Shown: positions 9,445-18,318, numbered from the stretch's first letter. The stretch: DNA of 64,000 nucleotides from Aurantibacter crassamenti (GCF_016811105.1 NZ_JAFBGM010000002.1:930001-994000); one strand, 5' to 3'. Notes: generated by a model not told the origin, from the sequence alone. A program made the numbers and translations.

Positions 9445-9697
9445 TATACCACTCAATATATTATATATCAATCAGTTACGGATTTAAAAACCTTACTGTT
9501 AACCGATTTGTTGACACAATGATAAATGAACTTATAGCAAAATGCTTAACTTTCTGATGCTGTAAATATATCATTTGTCTGATTAAAAATAATATTAAAG
9601 GCGAACAAATTTTATCTACATCGATATTTACCAATAAATATCAGTTATAGAAAACCTTCTTTTAATGGGACACTTATCTTTTTAAGTAATCCCTAAA

Positions 9698-10429
9698 TCA
9701 GTCCCCCAATAAATTGTGCTGATCAATTAGCTTAAGAAATTCGTCTCGTTTGTTTTTACTCACTATGGCCGTATGATTTTTTAATCTAACCATATAACCA
9801 TCAATACTGTCTATATGATTGATATTGACAATGTGAGAACGATGTATCCTGTGAAAATTGGCAGGAAGCATTTCTTCTAATTTACTCATTGACTGCAACG
9901 TCATAATTTTACGATCATGAACGGTAATTAACTGTACATAGGGACCTTGGCCATTAATGACAATGATGTCCTGAAATGCGACGCTGATGATTTTACTGTC
10001 TGCTTTAATAAATAGTTTGTCCGTAGGCGGAGAGATTGAGGGTGATGCAGTTACGGGATAATCAGCTTTTGAATCTTTAAGTGAAATAGCTTTGGTGACC
10101 GCTTTATAAAATCGGTCGAAATCTATCGGTTTTAACAAATAGTCTACAACATCGAGTTCATAACTCTGAACTGCAAACTCGGAATAGGCCGTGGTAAGTA
10201 TGGTAGCTGGCCTGTTCGGTAAGATTTTCAGAAAGTCCAGCCCCGTAAGATCGGGCATTTGTATATCGAGAAACAAAACATCTATACGATCATTTTTAAT
10301 ATGGTTGAGCGCTTGCAGTGCAGAACTGCAGGAAGCCACAAGTTCCAACTCAGGGACTTTGCCAACATAATCCGAAAGAATCTTTCGGGCAATATGTTCA
10401 TCATCGACAATTAGACATTTCATTTTCAT
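9698..10429 (-). CDS. LytTR-family response regulator
   Basis: A 243-residue two-domain protein. Residues 1-120 are a receiver domain: acidic pair Asp9-Asp10, phospho-acceptor Asp55 in FLDIQMPDLTG, the Thr in ILTTAY and the Lys in LLKPI. Residues ~140-240 are a LytTR DNA-binding domain ('FHRIHRSHIVNINHI' is diagnostic). Its start overlaps the end of the LytS-like kinase gene by 4 bp, making a cognate pair. Such regulators bind direct repeats with beta-strand contacts. Targets cannot be named from this sequence. Confidence 0.95.
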   Translation of the reverse strand: MKMKCLIVDDEHIARKILSDYVGKVPELELVASCSSALQALNHIKNDRIDVLFLDIQMPDLTGLDFLKILPNRPATILTTAYSEFAVQSYELDVVDYLLKPIDFDRFYKAVTKAISLKDSKADYPVTASPSISPPTDKLFIKADSKIISVAFQDIIVINGQGPYVQLITVHDRKIMTLQSMSKLEEMLPANFHRIHRSHIVNINHIDSIDGYMVRLKNHTAIVSKNKRDEFLKLIDQHNLLGD

Positions 10430-11532
10430 AACGTAATCTTTAGGTCTAGTTGATAGACGTTATTTTCCTTGGTGATATCAACTTCGTGCTTCTCTGGGTA
10501 ATTGGCCTCTAAAAGTTTTAATGAATTTCTAAGCCCTATTCCCATTTGATCCCTTTCAACTTCCTTAACTTCATCCTTGAAGGTATTTTCTGTCTTAAAA
10601 CTAAGTTCGTTTTTTTCCACTTCCAAACCAATCTTGATCCAACCTCGGGGATTGGTTTCCAAATCGGAGTGTTTAAAACAGTTTTCAATAAAATTGATAA
10701 GGATCATAGGCGCAATTTTATTGTTATCCGTAATTCCTGCATGATAGAAATCAACATTGCGGGAATCTTCATGCTTAAGCAACTGTATACTCAAATAGTG
10801 TTCTATCAGTTCCTTTTCTTTGGCCAAAGGTACCTTGGGCCGATCGCAGTCATACAGTAAATAACGCAACAGCTTGGATAGTTTTGAAATCATTTCAGCA
10901 GCTCTTTCATCTCTCAAGTATGCAAGCCCGTAGATGTTATTCAACGTATTGAACAGAAAATGAGGGCTTATTTGACTTTTTAACAATCTCAGTTCGGCCT
11001 CGGCTCTTTCCACTTTATGTTCAACTTTTTGAACTGCATTAAGGTAATAAACATGTGCTACTCGAATACTGGCCACAAAAATTATTCCTAATAAAACCAT
11101 TAAAAGCCACAAAGCGATACGAACCGATTTAGGGGCGTATTGGTCACTGATCTGGTTTAACCCCAATATTTCCGCCATAATGGTATGCGCATAGATTCCG
11201 ATAACAAAAAGAATGATATTCGTGGTGATCAACAGTCCCAATCTTCGATTGATGTTCCCTTCCCTAGCCAAGTATTCGGGAAAGAGTTTATACCCAAAAA
11301 GCCAAATAATCAAGGAACCTAAAAATATATAGGTTACCAAATAGTAAATAGTATCTGCGAGACTTCTTTGATATGCAAGTACCAAACTGATGGAGATATG
11401 TATCCCAAACCATAGGATGTAGGGGCCGACTTTAAAAAATCGCTCCGTTTTAGACAATGCGCTGCTCATAGGAACAATATTAGCGTCATCTTCTAATTTT
11501 TCATAATCAAATGAATGAAATGATGATTTCAT
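10426..11532 (-). CDS. LytS-like sensor histidine kinase (His_kinase/PF06580 type)
   Basis: A 368-residue membrane kinase. Four hydrophobic segments at about 36-54, 63-80, 98-116 and 138-160 are followed by a coiled coil (165-187) and the phospho-acceptor motif SPHFLFN with His191. The C-terminal part is a GHKL ATPase-like domain (N box 'LINFIENCFKHS', G box 'MGIGLRNSLKLL'). It has no large extracytoplasmic sensor, so the signal is probably sensed in or near the membrane. It is co-transcribed with the LytTR regulator. Confidence 0.93.
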   Translation of the reverse strand: MKSSFHSFDYEKLEDDANIVPMSSALSKTERFFKVGPYILWFGIHISISLVLAYQRSLADTIYYLVTYIFLGSLIIWLFGYKLFPEYLAREGNINRRLGLLITTNIILFVIGIYAHTIMAEILGLNQISDQYAPKSVRIALWLLMVLLGIIFVASIRVAHVYYLNAVQKVEHKVERAEAELRLLKSQISPHFLFNTLNNIYGLAYLRDERAAEMISKLSKLLRYLLYDCDRPKVPLAKEKELIEHYLSIQLLKHEDSRNVDFYHAGITDNNKIAPMILINFIENCFKHSDLETNPRGWIKIGLEVEKNELSFKTENTFKDEVKEVERDQMGIGLRNSLKLLEANYPEKHEVDITKENNVYQLDLKITL

Positions 11533-11620
11533 GGTACGAATTGTTCGTTTTGATAATTAAAAGGCTTAGTTGCCCTCAACATCCATTTGGTTCATTTATA
11601 CAGCAATTTCGTAAATTTTT

Positions 11621-11652
11621 TTTGCCACTGGCCCGCTATCAAAATAGTTTCG
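11621..11652 (+). promoter_or_regulatory. Flavobacterial promoter for the DUF2147-like gene
   Basis: TTTG at 11621-11624, a 20-bp spacer and TAGTTTCG at 11645-11652 fit the Bacteroidota TTG-N19/20-TAnnTTTG consensus with one mismatch in the -7 element. The start codon at 11676 would lie about 17 bases after the expected transcription start. Confidence 0.5.
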
Positions 11653-11675
11653 CCCCGTAATCAAAAAATATAATC

Positions 11676-12044
11676 ATGAGAAATATGAATCACTTAATCA
11701 CAATTTCCTTTTTTGTCCTATCGATTAACTTCTTTGCACAAGATAAGCAAGATGAACAAAATGAGATAGTTGCTGTTTGGACTACAGCAGATGAAACAAA
11801 AGTAGAAATCTATAAAGAAGGTAATATATACCTTGGAAACCCTATAAACGCAGAGGGAGAGCGAAACACAGACATCGAAGTACTCAATTTGAAGTATCAA
11901 GAAGGTAAATGGGTAGGCAAGATATACTCCAAAAAGAGAGAAAGGCTATTGGATGTAGAATGTCAGATGGAAGGGGATAAACTTAACCTTAAGGTAACTG
12001 CACGCTTCATATCCGCTGATCTACAGTGGAGCCGAGCGAGATAA
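11676..12044 (+). CDS. Small secreted protein, DUF2147-like
   Basis: A 122-residue protein with a signal peptide (1-22, ending FFAQ). Residues ~30-120 follow the DUF2147 pattern of a short beta barrel: 'AVWTTADETKVEIYKEG', then a Lys/Arg-rich 'SKKRERLLDVECQMEGDKL', and an end 'LQWSRA' in place of the usual W-x-R. DUF2147 proteins are periplasmic and uncharacterised. It starts a plus-strand run with the barrel and HtrA-like genes. Confidence 0.6.
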   Translation: MRNMNHLITISFFVLSINFFAQDKQDEQNEIVAVWTTADETKVEIYKEGNIYLGNPINAEGERNTDIEVLNLKYQEGKWVGKIYSKKRERLLDVECQMEGDKLNLKVTARFISADLQWSRAR

Positions 12045-12100
12045 TAAAGCTTGTTCCAGATCTGAGTTTTTCTTTATCAAGTTTTCAAAACTAATTTAAA

Positions 12101-12799
12101 ATGAAAAAATATATTTTTATAATCGTTTTTCACATAACCACAACCGTTGTTTTTGCTCAAGAAAGCAACTATTATTTTGGAATTTCTTATGGAAAAAGTT
12201 TTCCATTAGTAGATTTTAAGGATGACGCTATCAACAATTCCAATGCAGGTTTCGCAGAAAGCGGAAACAAGTTGGATTTATATGCAGGAAGTGCTTTAAG
12301 CGAAAAGCTGAATTTAACATTAACTTTTCGTTATCAGAAATTTGATACCGATGTCACCACATTGGTAAAAGAATTGGAAACAACAAATAAAGCAGCAAAT
12401 TTTGTTAGTAGTTCCGATGTTTGGAAAACCTATTCCCTTCTTACAGGAATTGAATACAAAATAAATTTGGGCAGAAAATTCAGTCTCTATCCCCGTATCG
12501 GATTGGGCCCTATGCTTGTTTCTAACCCACAGATGTCAATAACGGCTACGAATGAAAACACCAATACTGAAGTAAATCGCTCTAGTGAGACCGGTTTGGG
12601 TTTAGGCTACGAATTTGGTATTGGGCTTAAACGTGACTTAGGAAACTACTTTTGTCTAATGCCCACTTTTACTTTCAGCGGTGGTTTTGTAACAATTTCC
12701 GGTGTTGACACAACAATTGACAATGGGCGCATCACTTCAAATTACAAGCCCAAAATCATCACATTCAATTTAGGACTTTCACTAGCCTATAAATTTTAA
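12101..12799 (+). CDS. Outer-membrane beta-barrel (porin-like) protein
   Basis: A 232-residue protein with a signal peptide (1-20, ending VFAQ) and a series of amphipathic strands with Gly/Tyr turns ('YYFGISYGKSFPL', 'YPRIGLGPML', 'LGLGYEFGIGLKRD') ending LSLAYKF with a terminal Phe. This is the usual small eight-to-ten-stranded outer-membrane barrel architecture. No specific function can be named. The HtrA-like protease gene follows after 12 bp, so the two are likely co-expressed. Confidence 0.75.
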   Translation: MKKYIFIIVFHITTTVVFAQESNYYFGISYGKSFPLVDFKDDAINNSNAGFAESGNKLDLYAGSALSEKLNLTLTFRYQKFDTDVTTLVKELETTNKAANFVSSSDVWKTYSLLTGIEYKINLGRKFSLYPRIGLGPMLVSNPQMSITATNENTNTEVNRSSETGLGLGYEFGIGLKRDLGNYFCLMPTFTFSGGFVTISGVDTTIDNGRITSNYKPKIITFNLGLSLAYKF

Positions 12800-12811
12800 A
12801 CTAACAATAAA

Positions 12812-13852
12812 ATGAAGTCAATGATTACAATTAAAATGCCCATCTTTCTTGTGGTATTCTCTTTTACATTAGGCATCGCCAATGCCCAAGATATAGCATC
12901 CCTTTACAAACAAGTAAATACATCCGTTGTTACTATTCTGACCGAATCAAGATTATTTGAAGAAAGCCATCAAATGATTGTCGATGAAGGTATCGGTTCA
13001 GGTGTTCTTATTTCAGAGGATGGAGAAATCTTAACGGCCGCCCATGTCGTCAATGATGCTGAAAAAGTCGTCGTCAAATTTTTAAATGGGGAAGAAATTC
13101 CCGCTAAAGTGATTAGGTCGGCCCCAGTTGCGGACATAGGGTTATTGAAATTATCGTGGATGCCCAAGGTATATAAAGTGGCAAAAATGGGAGATTCGGA
13201 TAAGGTCTCGGTAGGAGAGCAGATTATTATTTTAGGAGCTCCGTATGGTTTGGAACATTCACTTTCTTCCGGCTACATTAGTGGCAGACAAAAGCAAAAA
13301 ACCAGGACCTCTGGCTTTGTAATCAATGAGTACTTTCAAACGGATGCATCGATAAATCAGGGAAATTCCGGTGGTCCAATGTTTAACTTGCAAGGAGAGG
13401 TCATCGGAATTTCAAGCTACATCATTTCAGAATCTGGAGGTTTTCAGGGGTTGGGTTTTGCAGCTACTTCCAATTTAGCCAAGAAATTGGTTGTGAACGG
13501 CAATAGAAGATGGAACGGTATTAATGGTTTTATTCTGGATAAAGAATTGGCATGGATGTTAAATGTCCCCATTAATGGCGGCTTGCTGGTTGAATCCGTA
13601 GTTCGGTTTTCACCTGCATATTTCGCCGGAATCAAAGGCGGATTTGAAACTATTACCATTGAAGATGAGCATTTGATTTTAGGAGGGGATATTATACTAT
13701 CGGTAAACGGATTTCCATTGACCAAAGAAGCTTTTGAAAAAGTGGATAATGCAATGGCTAATAGATCGGATTTCTACAAAATGAAAGAATTCGTGCTAAA
13801 AGTATTGAGAGGTGGTAAGGTAGAAGAGCTTACAATTAGCTTTAAAGGCTAG
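12812..13852 (+). CDS. Trypsin-like serine protease with PDZ-like C-terminus (HtrA/Deg-like)
   Basis: A 346-residue secreted protease. The signal peptide ends at about residue 26 (ANAQ). The chymotrypsin-fold domain carries the full catalytic triad: His78 in TAAHVV, Asp108 in VADIGLLKL and Ser186 in GNSGGPMF. Residues ~235-345 look like a single PDZ domain ('LLVESVVRFSPAYFAGIKGG', then 'GGDIILSVNGFPLT'). Deg proteases degrade or refold misfolded envelope proteins. The gene follows a barrel protein, a plausible client. It is a second, short Deg-type enzyme rather than a classical two-PDZ DegP. Confidence 0.9.
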   Translation: MKSMITIKMPIFLVVFSFTLGIANAQDIASLYKQVNTSVVTILTESRLFEESHQMIVDEGIGSGVLISEDGEILTAAHVVNDAEKVVVKFLNGEEIPAKVIRSAPVADIGLLKLSWMPKVYKVAKMGDSDKVSVGEQIIILGAPYGLEHSLSSGYISGRQKQKTRTSGFVINEYFQTDASINQGNSGGPMFNLQGEVIGISSYIISESGGFQGLGFAATSNLAKKLVVNGNRRWNGINGFILDKELAWMLNVPINGGLLVESVVRFSPAYFAGIKGGFETITIEDEHLILGGDIILSVNGFPLTKEAFEKVDNAMANRSDFYKMKEFVLKVLRGGKVEELTISFKG

Positions 13853-13937
13853 GAGCTTTGATTTAGGATACATCTTCATTAATTAGACAACAGCTACATA
13901 TAATCGAAAACATTCAACAATTTAAATTGTACAAACA

Positions 13938-14096
13938 ATGGAATTAAATACAAATCAATTGAAATTTTTAAAAATTTACCGATCTAGTGAATCATACGGT
14001 GTTTCTTTAGTAGACAATGAAGAATTTGAAATAACAAAAGGGTATGGTAGTACGATAATTGAAGCTTTGAATGATATGCATGAAAATTTAATTTAG
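13938..14096 (+). CDS. 52-residue small protein upstream of the cyclase
   Basis: ATG at 13938 opens 52 codons ending TAG at 14094-14096. The product is soluble, with mixed charge (MELNTNQLKFLKIYRS at the start, ALNDMHENLI at the end), no signal peptide and no recognised family. GGAG overlapping its stop serves as ribosome-binding site for the cyclase ATG at 14100, so the two would be coupled. Its regular amino-acid composition and this spacing argue for a real gene, but there is no homology evidence. Confidence 0.45.
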   Translation: MELNTNQLKFLKIYRSSESYGVSLVDNEEFEITKGYGSTIIEALNDMHENLI

Positions 14097-14099
14097 GAG

Positions 14100-15224
14100 A
14101 TGCCGATTAAATTTTTCATGAAAAAAATCCCAAGAAAACTCAAGATGATGTTTCCAATGAAACACGTGCCCTTTATACTTGAATCCGTACTTTATTGGAC
14201 ACTGGCTTTTCTGTTTTATGTATTTCTGAAATTCTATGGTATCGACAACCTTGGGTTGCTTCCAACCCAACATATTATCTTTAAAGACCTTCTTTTGCCC
14301 GCAGTCTATACAGGTGCTTTGCTAGGTGTCTTTTTTACTTTAATTGAATTTGTTTTTCAAAAAACATTCCTAAAAAAGTTGGTGCTTTGGTTACAGCTCC
14401 TGATCAAGTCCTTGGCATATTTTGTTATCCTTGTTGCGCTACTCACCGCGGCCAGAACGCTTATTTTAGATGATGGTAATGAATCTTTTTCCAGTGAACG
14501 ATGGTGGTGGATCCAAAATAAATTCTTCAGAACTTCTTTAGTATACTTTCTAGTCGCACTCTTTGTGTTTTCATTTTTACAGATGGCAAAAGATAATTTC
14601 GGCAAAGGTATTTTTGCTAAAATGCTCTTGGGTGTCTACAAAAAACCACAAAAACTAGCCCGTATATTTATGTTTTTAGACCTAAAATCATCGACTGCTA
14701 TTGCTGAAAAATTAGGTGATTACAGATACAGCCAGTTTATTCAAGAGACATTCGTTGAGCTAAACGAAGTCGTATCAAAACACGATGCTACCATATACCA
14801 ATATGTAGGTGACGAAGCAGTACTTGTATGGACCTATAAAGGCGGATTACAGTTTAATAATTGTGTGGAAGTTTTTTTCAAGTTCAAAGAACAATTAAAA
14901 AGTAAGAAAGACTATTACCAGAACAAGTATGGGTTTTATCCCGAATTTAAGGCTAGTGTCCACGGTGGAACTATCGTATTTACCGAAATCGGAACAATAA
15001 AAAAAGAGCTGGCGTACCATGGAGATGTGATCAATACTTCATCAAGAATTCAATCACTTTGCAACAAATACCAACAGGAACTGTTGGTTTCTGAAACGAT
15101 ATGGAATGTAATCAATAGTAAGAAACAATATGATAGTCAGCTATACGTGGATACTTTCTTAAAAGGAAAAGATGAAACACTTACGCTATTCGGAGTTCAA
15201 AAAGTTGGAGATTTAGTTTCGTAA
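14100..15224 (+). CDS. Membrane-anchored class III adenylate/guanylate cyclase
   Basis: A 374-residue protein. Four hydrophobic segments (about 28-46, 66-86, 97-120 and 146-162) anchor a C-terminal class III nucleotide cyclase domain (185-372). Metal-binding aspartates are Asp194 in FLDLKSSTA and Asp238 in YVGDEAVLVW. The Asn/Arg transition-state pair is in HGDVINTSSRIQSL. Class III cyclases make cAMP or cGMP, and specificity cannot be read safely here. Crp-like regulators exist in the window (8550-9188) but a link is speculative. The start follows a coupled small ORF by 3 bp. Confidence 0.9.
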   Translation: MPIKFFMKKIPRKLKMMFPMKHVPFILESVLYWTLAFLFYVFLKFYGIDNLGLLPTQHIIFKDLLLPAVYTGALLGVFFTLIEFVFQKTFLKKLVLWLQLLIKSLAYFVILVALLTAARTLILDDGNESFSSERWWWIQNKFFRTSLVYFLVALFVFSFLQMAKDNFGKGIFAKMLLGVYKKPQKLARIFMFLDLKSSTAIAEKLGDYRYSQFIQETFVELNEVVSKHDATIYQYVGDEAVLVWTYKGGLQFNNCVEVFFKFKEQLKSKKDYYQNKYGFYPEFKASVHGGTIVFTEIGTIKKELAYHGDVINTSSRIQSLCNKYQQELLVSETIWNVINSKKQYDSQLYVDTFLKGKDETLTLFGVQKVGDLVS

Positions 15225-15564
15225 ACTACTTTTTTTTTAATGACCAACTATTAAACGACCGTTTTATAGGAATACCTCGTAAAATCACGACCTATTCTCA
15301 TCATGTCCCTTCGTGGTTTCTTTTCATTCTATTTTTAATAAAGAATTTCTATATAATAAGACTTGGACCCAATCCCAGATTTTGGCTATCCTCTTCCCTA
15401 CCTCATCATATTGTGTAGGGAATGAATGCTTCATTCTCTGGTCAAAATCATTAATCAAGTCCGCTTTTAATCGAAAAGTCAAAACCTCGATTTAAGATAT
15501 ATTCCAATTCTCAACATTAAATATACGAATAGCAAAAATCAAGTGATGGAGATCAAAATATATA

Positions 15565-15586
15565 GGTTCTAATCCCATTTCCCCGA
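15565..15586 (+). other. tRNA 3'-end relic C
   Basis: GGTTCTAATCCC followed by ATTTCCCCGA looks like a mutated T arm and acceptor strand. As in relic B, the loop has TTCTAAT instead of TTCGAAT. No other tRNA arm precedes it. It parallels relic A, which also continues into GAACCT. Confidence 0.45.
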
Positions 15587-15717
15587 TGAACCTTTTCAAA
15601 GTCTCCTTATTTTCGATACGTTTGGCGTACTGAAGTAATTTGTTATCCGATTTGCTGACCTTTTTCTTGGGTTTTAATACAAAAATAGCGGTTTTCGACA
15701 AATTCCTAAAACGCAAA

Positions 15718-15745
15718 AACCTGATAATCAATTGATTATCAGGTT
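15718..15745 (-). terminator. 28-bp perfect palindrome after tRNA-Pro
   Basis: AACCTGATAATC-AATT-GATTATCAGGTT is a perfect palindrome beginning 25 bp after the 3' end of tRNA-Pro on the minus strand. Beyond it (toward 15710) the minus strand reads a short T-run. It is the likely terminator of the tRNA-Ser/tRNA-Pro transcript. Confidence 0.7.
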
Positions 15746-15769
15746 CTAAATGTTAACAAAATGTTAAAG

Positions 15770-15844
15770 TCGGGGTGACAGGATTCGAACCTGCGACCTC
15801 CGCGTCCCAAACGCGGCGCGATAACCGGGCTACGCTACACCCCG
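15770..15844 (-). tRNA. tRNA-Pro (TGG)
   Basis: The minus strand folds into a complete cloverleaf: acceptor CGGGGTG/CACCCCG, anticodon stem CCGCG/CGCGG with loop TTTGGGA (anticodon TGG at 15809-15807), and T arm GCAGG-TTCGAAT-CCTGT. The discriminator base is A and CCA is not encoded. It lies about 100 bp downstream of tRNA-Ser and is probably co-transcribed with it. Confidence 0.96.
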
Positions 15845-15943
15845 ATAATGAGTGTTTTTTCTATTTTTCATAGAAAACAATGAATCAACCGGTGTTAACA
15901 TTCATTGTATATATTTTCAACTGCCTACTCTCGCAGAAAATTG

Positions 15944-16031
15944 CGGAGAGACAGGGATTCGAACCCTGGGTACCCTTTTGGGGTACGACGATTTAGCAAA
16001 CCGTTCCTTTCGGCCACTCAGGCACCTCTCC
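15944..16031 (-). tRNA. tRNA-Ser (GCT)
   Basis: The minus strand gives acceptor GGAGAGG/TCTCTCC, an anticodon loop TTGCTAA (anticodon GCT at 15997-15995), a long variable arm (GTACCCCAAAAGGGTAC) typical of tRNA-Ser, and T arm CAGGG-TTCGAAT-CCCTG. The discriminator is G, as expected for serine. CCA is not encoded. Confidence 0.96.
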
Positions 16032-16127
16032 TATTTCTTTTAAAGAACTTTCACAAAACCCTATCGGGAAATTGCGGTTGCAAATGTACTTTTTCGTTTG
16101 AACTAACGCAACTATTTTTTACTTTTT

Positions 16128-18197
16128 TTATTCAGGATATTCTACTCGCAAATGATATATGTTCGTAAGCTTCTGTTTCATAACCTTTTTGACCGTTTCA
16201 ATCTCTCGAAAAGTAATATTTGCATTGATAAATTGGCCAGCATCCATTTGCCCTGCAATTATCTTGTCAACAAATGCATCAATTACCAAAAAGGTAGGGT
16301 TTTTAAGGCTTTTGGAGGCAGCCTCAACAGAATCAGCCATCATTAGAATAGCAGTCTCTTTAGAGAATGGTAATGGCCCAGGATATTTAAAATCCTCAAT
16401 ATTTACATTCTTTTCAAGCTCTTGTTGCTTTTTATAAAAATAATAGACCGTATTTGTACCATGATGCGATCGAATAAAATCAATAACTCGATCTGGTAAA
16501 TTGTTCTTTCTGGCTAATTCAATTCCATTTATAACATGATTGATAATTATTTTTGCACTTTCCTTCGCCGTAACCTCATCATGCGGATTTACATTTGTGA
16601 TTTGATTCTCGGTAAAAAAAGTAGGATTTTCCATTTTACCTATATCATGATACAATGCCCCTACCCTAACCAACATCGCATTTGCGCCAATTTCATTAGC
16701 CGCAGCTTCTGCTAAATTCGACACTTGTAAAGAATGATGAAAAGTACCTGGCGCTTTATTAGATAATTCTTTTAAAAGTTTAGAATTGGTATCTGAAAGC
16801 TCAAGTAAAGAAACGTCTGATACTAAACCAAAAACCTTCTCATAAATATAAATAAGCGGCTGTACAAATAAGGTTATCATTCCATTTAGCAGAAACAAAC
16901 CGATTGTAAACCATTCTATATTTTTCAAACTGCCTTCATGAATTGTATGAAATGCGAGATATCCCACGATATAAATCAAAGTAATTTGACCTACTGAAAT
17001 AAATAAGTTAGCTCTTTTATAAAGCTGAGAAACCGTTAAAATGGTAATGATACCTGCAATAATTTGAAGAAAAATATACTCGTAACTATTGGGCACCACA
17101 AAGCCTAAAATCAAAACTGCCAGCACATGTACAAAGAGAGCCAAACGGGCATCAAAAAACGTTTTAATGATAAGTGGCAATATACATAGTGGTACCACAA
17201 AAATATAAGCTTCATTATATTTCACCACTAAAGTGGTAATGAACACCATCAATACTATATTAAAAAATATAAATGTTACTTTGGTATTATTGTCAAAAAT
17301 TTCAATTCTATACTTTTTAAGAAAAAGAAAGAGCATCATCAAAACCAAAGCCACCAAAACAGTATAACCACTAATGATGTAATAAAAATTATTATTTGCC
17401 CAAAGTTCTGAAGCAAATTCCTTTTTCAAGGAATTCAATACATTTAAATTTTCAGCCTCAATCACCTCTCCTCTTGCAATAATTAAATCACCTTCAGTTA
17501 AAGCCCCCCTAGTATGTGAAATTTTAGAAAGCTCACTTTCAATGGCTTTACTGGTTAAATCCTTATCAAAAGAAACATTTGGTTTTATTAAACCGGCAAA
17601 TAATTTTTGATAACTAGTAGAGAACGAACTCAAGCCTTTTCTCTTTAAATAAGCCGCAATAGAGGTATTTAAATATCCAATACTTCTAAGACTATTATAT
17701 TCTATTCTAGTTGCTTCTTGATTCTTTACTATGTAAATATCTTTAAAAACACTACCCTTCGCTTTGGTGCGCACAACTCCATTTTCATATAAATCGTTGA
17801 GTATCTCATTCGCTGCTTCTTTTAGGGTAATAAGTTGTTGCTCTGTGTATTTATCCTCAGAAAAAATTACTGGAAATCGTTTCTCAAAAGCATCGCTTAC
17901 ATCTTTAAACACTTGCAAATCACACTTATAATAATCTAGCTTTTCTTCTTTAATTTGCTTTTGTTCATTCAATATTTCACTTTGACTTTTACTGATCGAA
18001 AAATCAAAAGGAGCATATAAATTATCATACTGCCAGGTTTTCCCTTTTTGAAATTCATATTTAAATTGTCCTCCCTTCGGAAAGAAGAATACAATAAAGC
18101 ACACTGCCGCTATGTACAATAGTGATTTATAAATAAGGGATTGATTTTTAAAAATCTTGTCCAAAAAATTTCGCATGAGGAAGGTATCTACTTTCAA
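16128..18197 (-). CDS. 7TM-HD domain phosphodiesterase (PgpH-like)
   Basis: A 689-residue protein. One N-terminal transmembrane helix (about 22-40) is followed by a large extracytoplasmic domain (to ~270), about seven helices (270-460) and a cytoplasmic HD domain (~475-680). HD-superfamily metal ligands are visible in 'GTFHHSLQVSNLAEAA', 'ALYHDIGKMENP', the later HVINGIEL and SHHGTN, and a terminal 'MMADSVEAASK'. This is the architecture of PgpH, which hydrolyses cyclic di-AMP in Firmicutes. The same activity here is likely but unproven. The start could be Met8 (MRNFLDKIF). Confidence 0.9.
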   Translation of the reverse strand: MKVDTFLMRNFLDKIFKNQSLIYKSLLYIAAVCFIVFFFPKGGQFKYEFQKGKTWQYDNLYAPFDFSISKSQSEILNEQKQIKEEKLDYYKCDLQVFKDVSDAFEKRFPVIFSEDKYTEQQLITLKEAANEILNDLYENGVVRTKAKGSVFKDIYIVKNQEATRIEYNSLRSIGYLNTSIAAYLKRKGLSSFSTSYQKLFAGLIKPNVSFDKDLTSKAIESELSKISHTRGALTEGDLIIARGEVIEAENLNVLNSLKKEFASELWANNNFYYIISGYTVLVALVLMMLFLFLKKYRIEIFDNNTKVTFIFFNIVLMVFITTLVVKYNEAYIFVVPLCILPLIIKTFFDARLALFVHVLAVLILGFVVPNSYEYIFLQIIAGIITILTVSQLYKRANLFISVGQITLIYIVGYLAFHTIHEGSLKNIEWFTIGLFLLNGMITLFVQPLIYIYEKVFGLVSDVSLLELSDTNSKLLKELSNKAPGTFHHSLQVSNLAEAAANEIGANAMLVRVGALYHDIGKMENPTFFTENQITNVNPHDEVTAKESAKIIINHVINGIELARKNNLPDRVIDFIRSHHGTNTVYYFYKKQQELEKNVNIEDFKYPGPLPFSKETAILMMADSVEAASKSLKNPTFLVIDAFVDKIIAGQMDAGQFINANITFREIETVKKVMKQKLTNIYHLRVEYPE

Positions 18198-18268
18198 AAA
18201 TAGAAAATAAAAAGCTTAAGAATGATTTATCGCATAGCTTTACTCAGTATTTCCATATTCTTTAACGA

Positions 18269-18297
18269 TTTGATTGGTCGATTATTTCTTATTTTCG
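18269..18297 (+). promoter_or_regulatory. Candidate promoter for the thiolase gene
   Basis: TTTG at 18269-18272, a 17-bp spacer and TATTTTCG at 18290-18297 approximate the Bacteroidota promoter, with one mismatch in the -7 element and a short spacer. The thiolase ATG is at 18319, about 21 bp further. Confidence 0.4.
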
Positions 18298-18318
18298 CAA
18301 TTCATATATTAGCATAAA

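Larger units (their letters stand above)
9189..9697. other. Gene-poor stretch with tRNA relics
   Basis: About 510 bp between the Crp-like gene and the LytTR regulator gene. It holds two tRNA 3'-end relics in opposite orientation (9243-9269 plus, 9423-9444 minus) and a hairpin beside the second one. The one long open frame (9202-9471 minus) runs through both relics and has no recognisable protein features, so I do not call it. Confidence 0.6.
15225..15769. other. Gene-poor stretch beside tRNA-Pro
   Basis: About 545 bp without a convincing gene. It holds tRNA relic C (15565-15586) and the palindromic terminator of the tRNA operon (15718-15745). Short open frames at 15313-15495 (plus) and 15492-15731 (minus) have no RBS, no recognisable motif and, in the second case, run through relic C, so they are not called. 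Confidence 0.6.

Noticed and set aside
9202-9471. 89-residue open frame on the minus strand
   Set aside because: It reads through two tRNA relics in opposite orientations, has no recognisable motif and an atypical composition.
15492-15731. 79-residue open frame on the minus strand next to tRNA-Pro
   Set aside because: It overlaps relic C and the 28-bp terminator palindrome, so coding is very unlikely.
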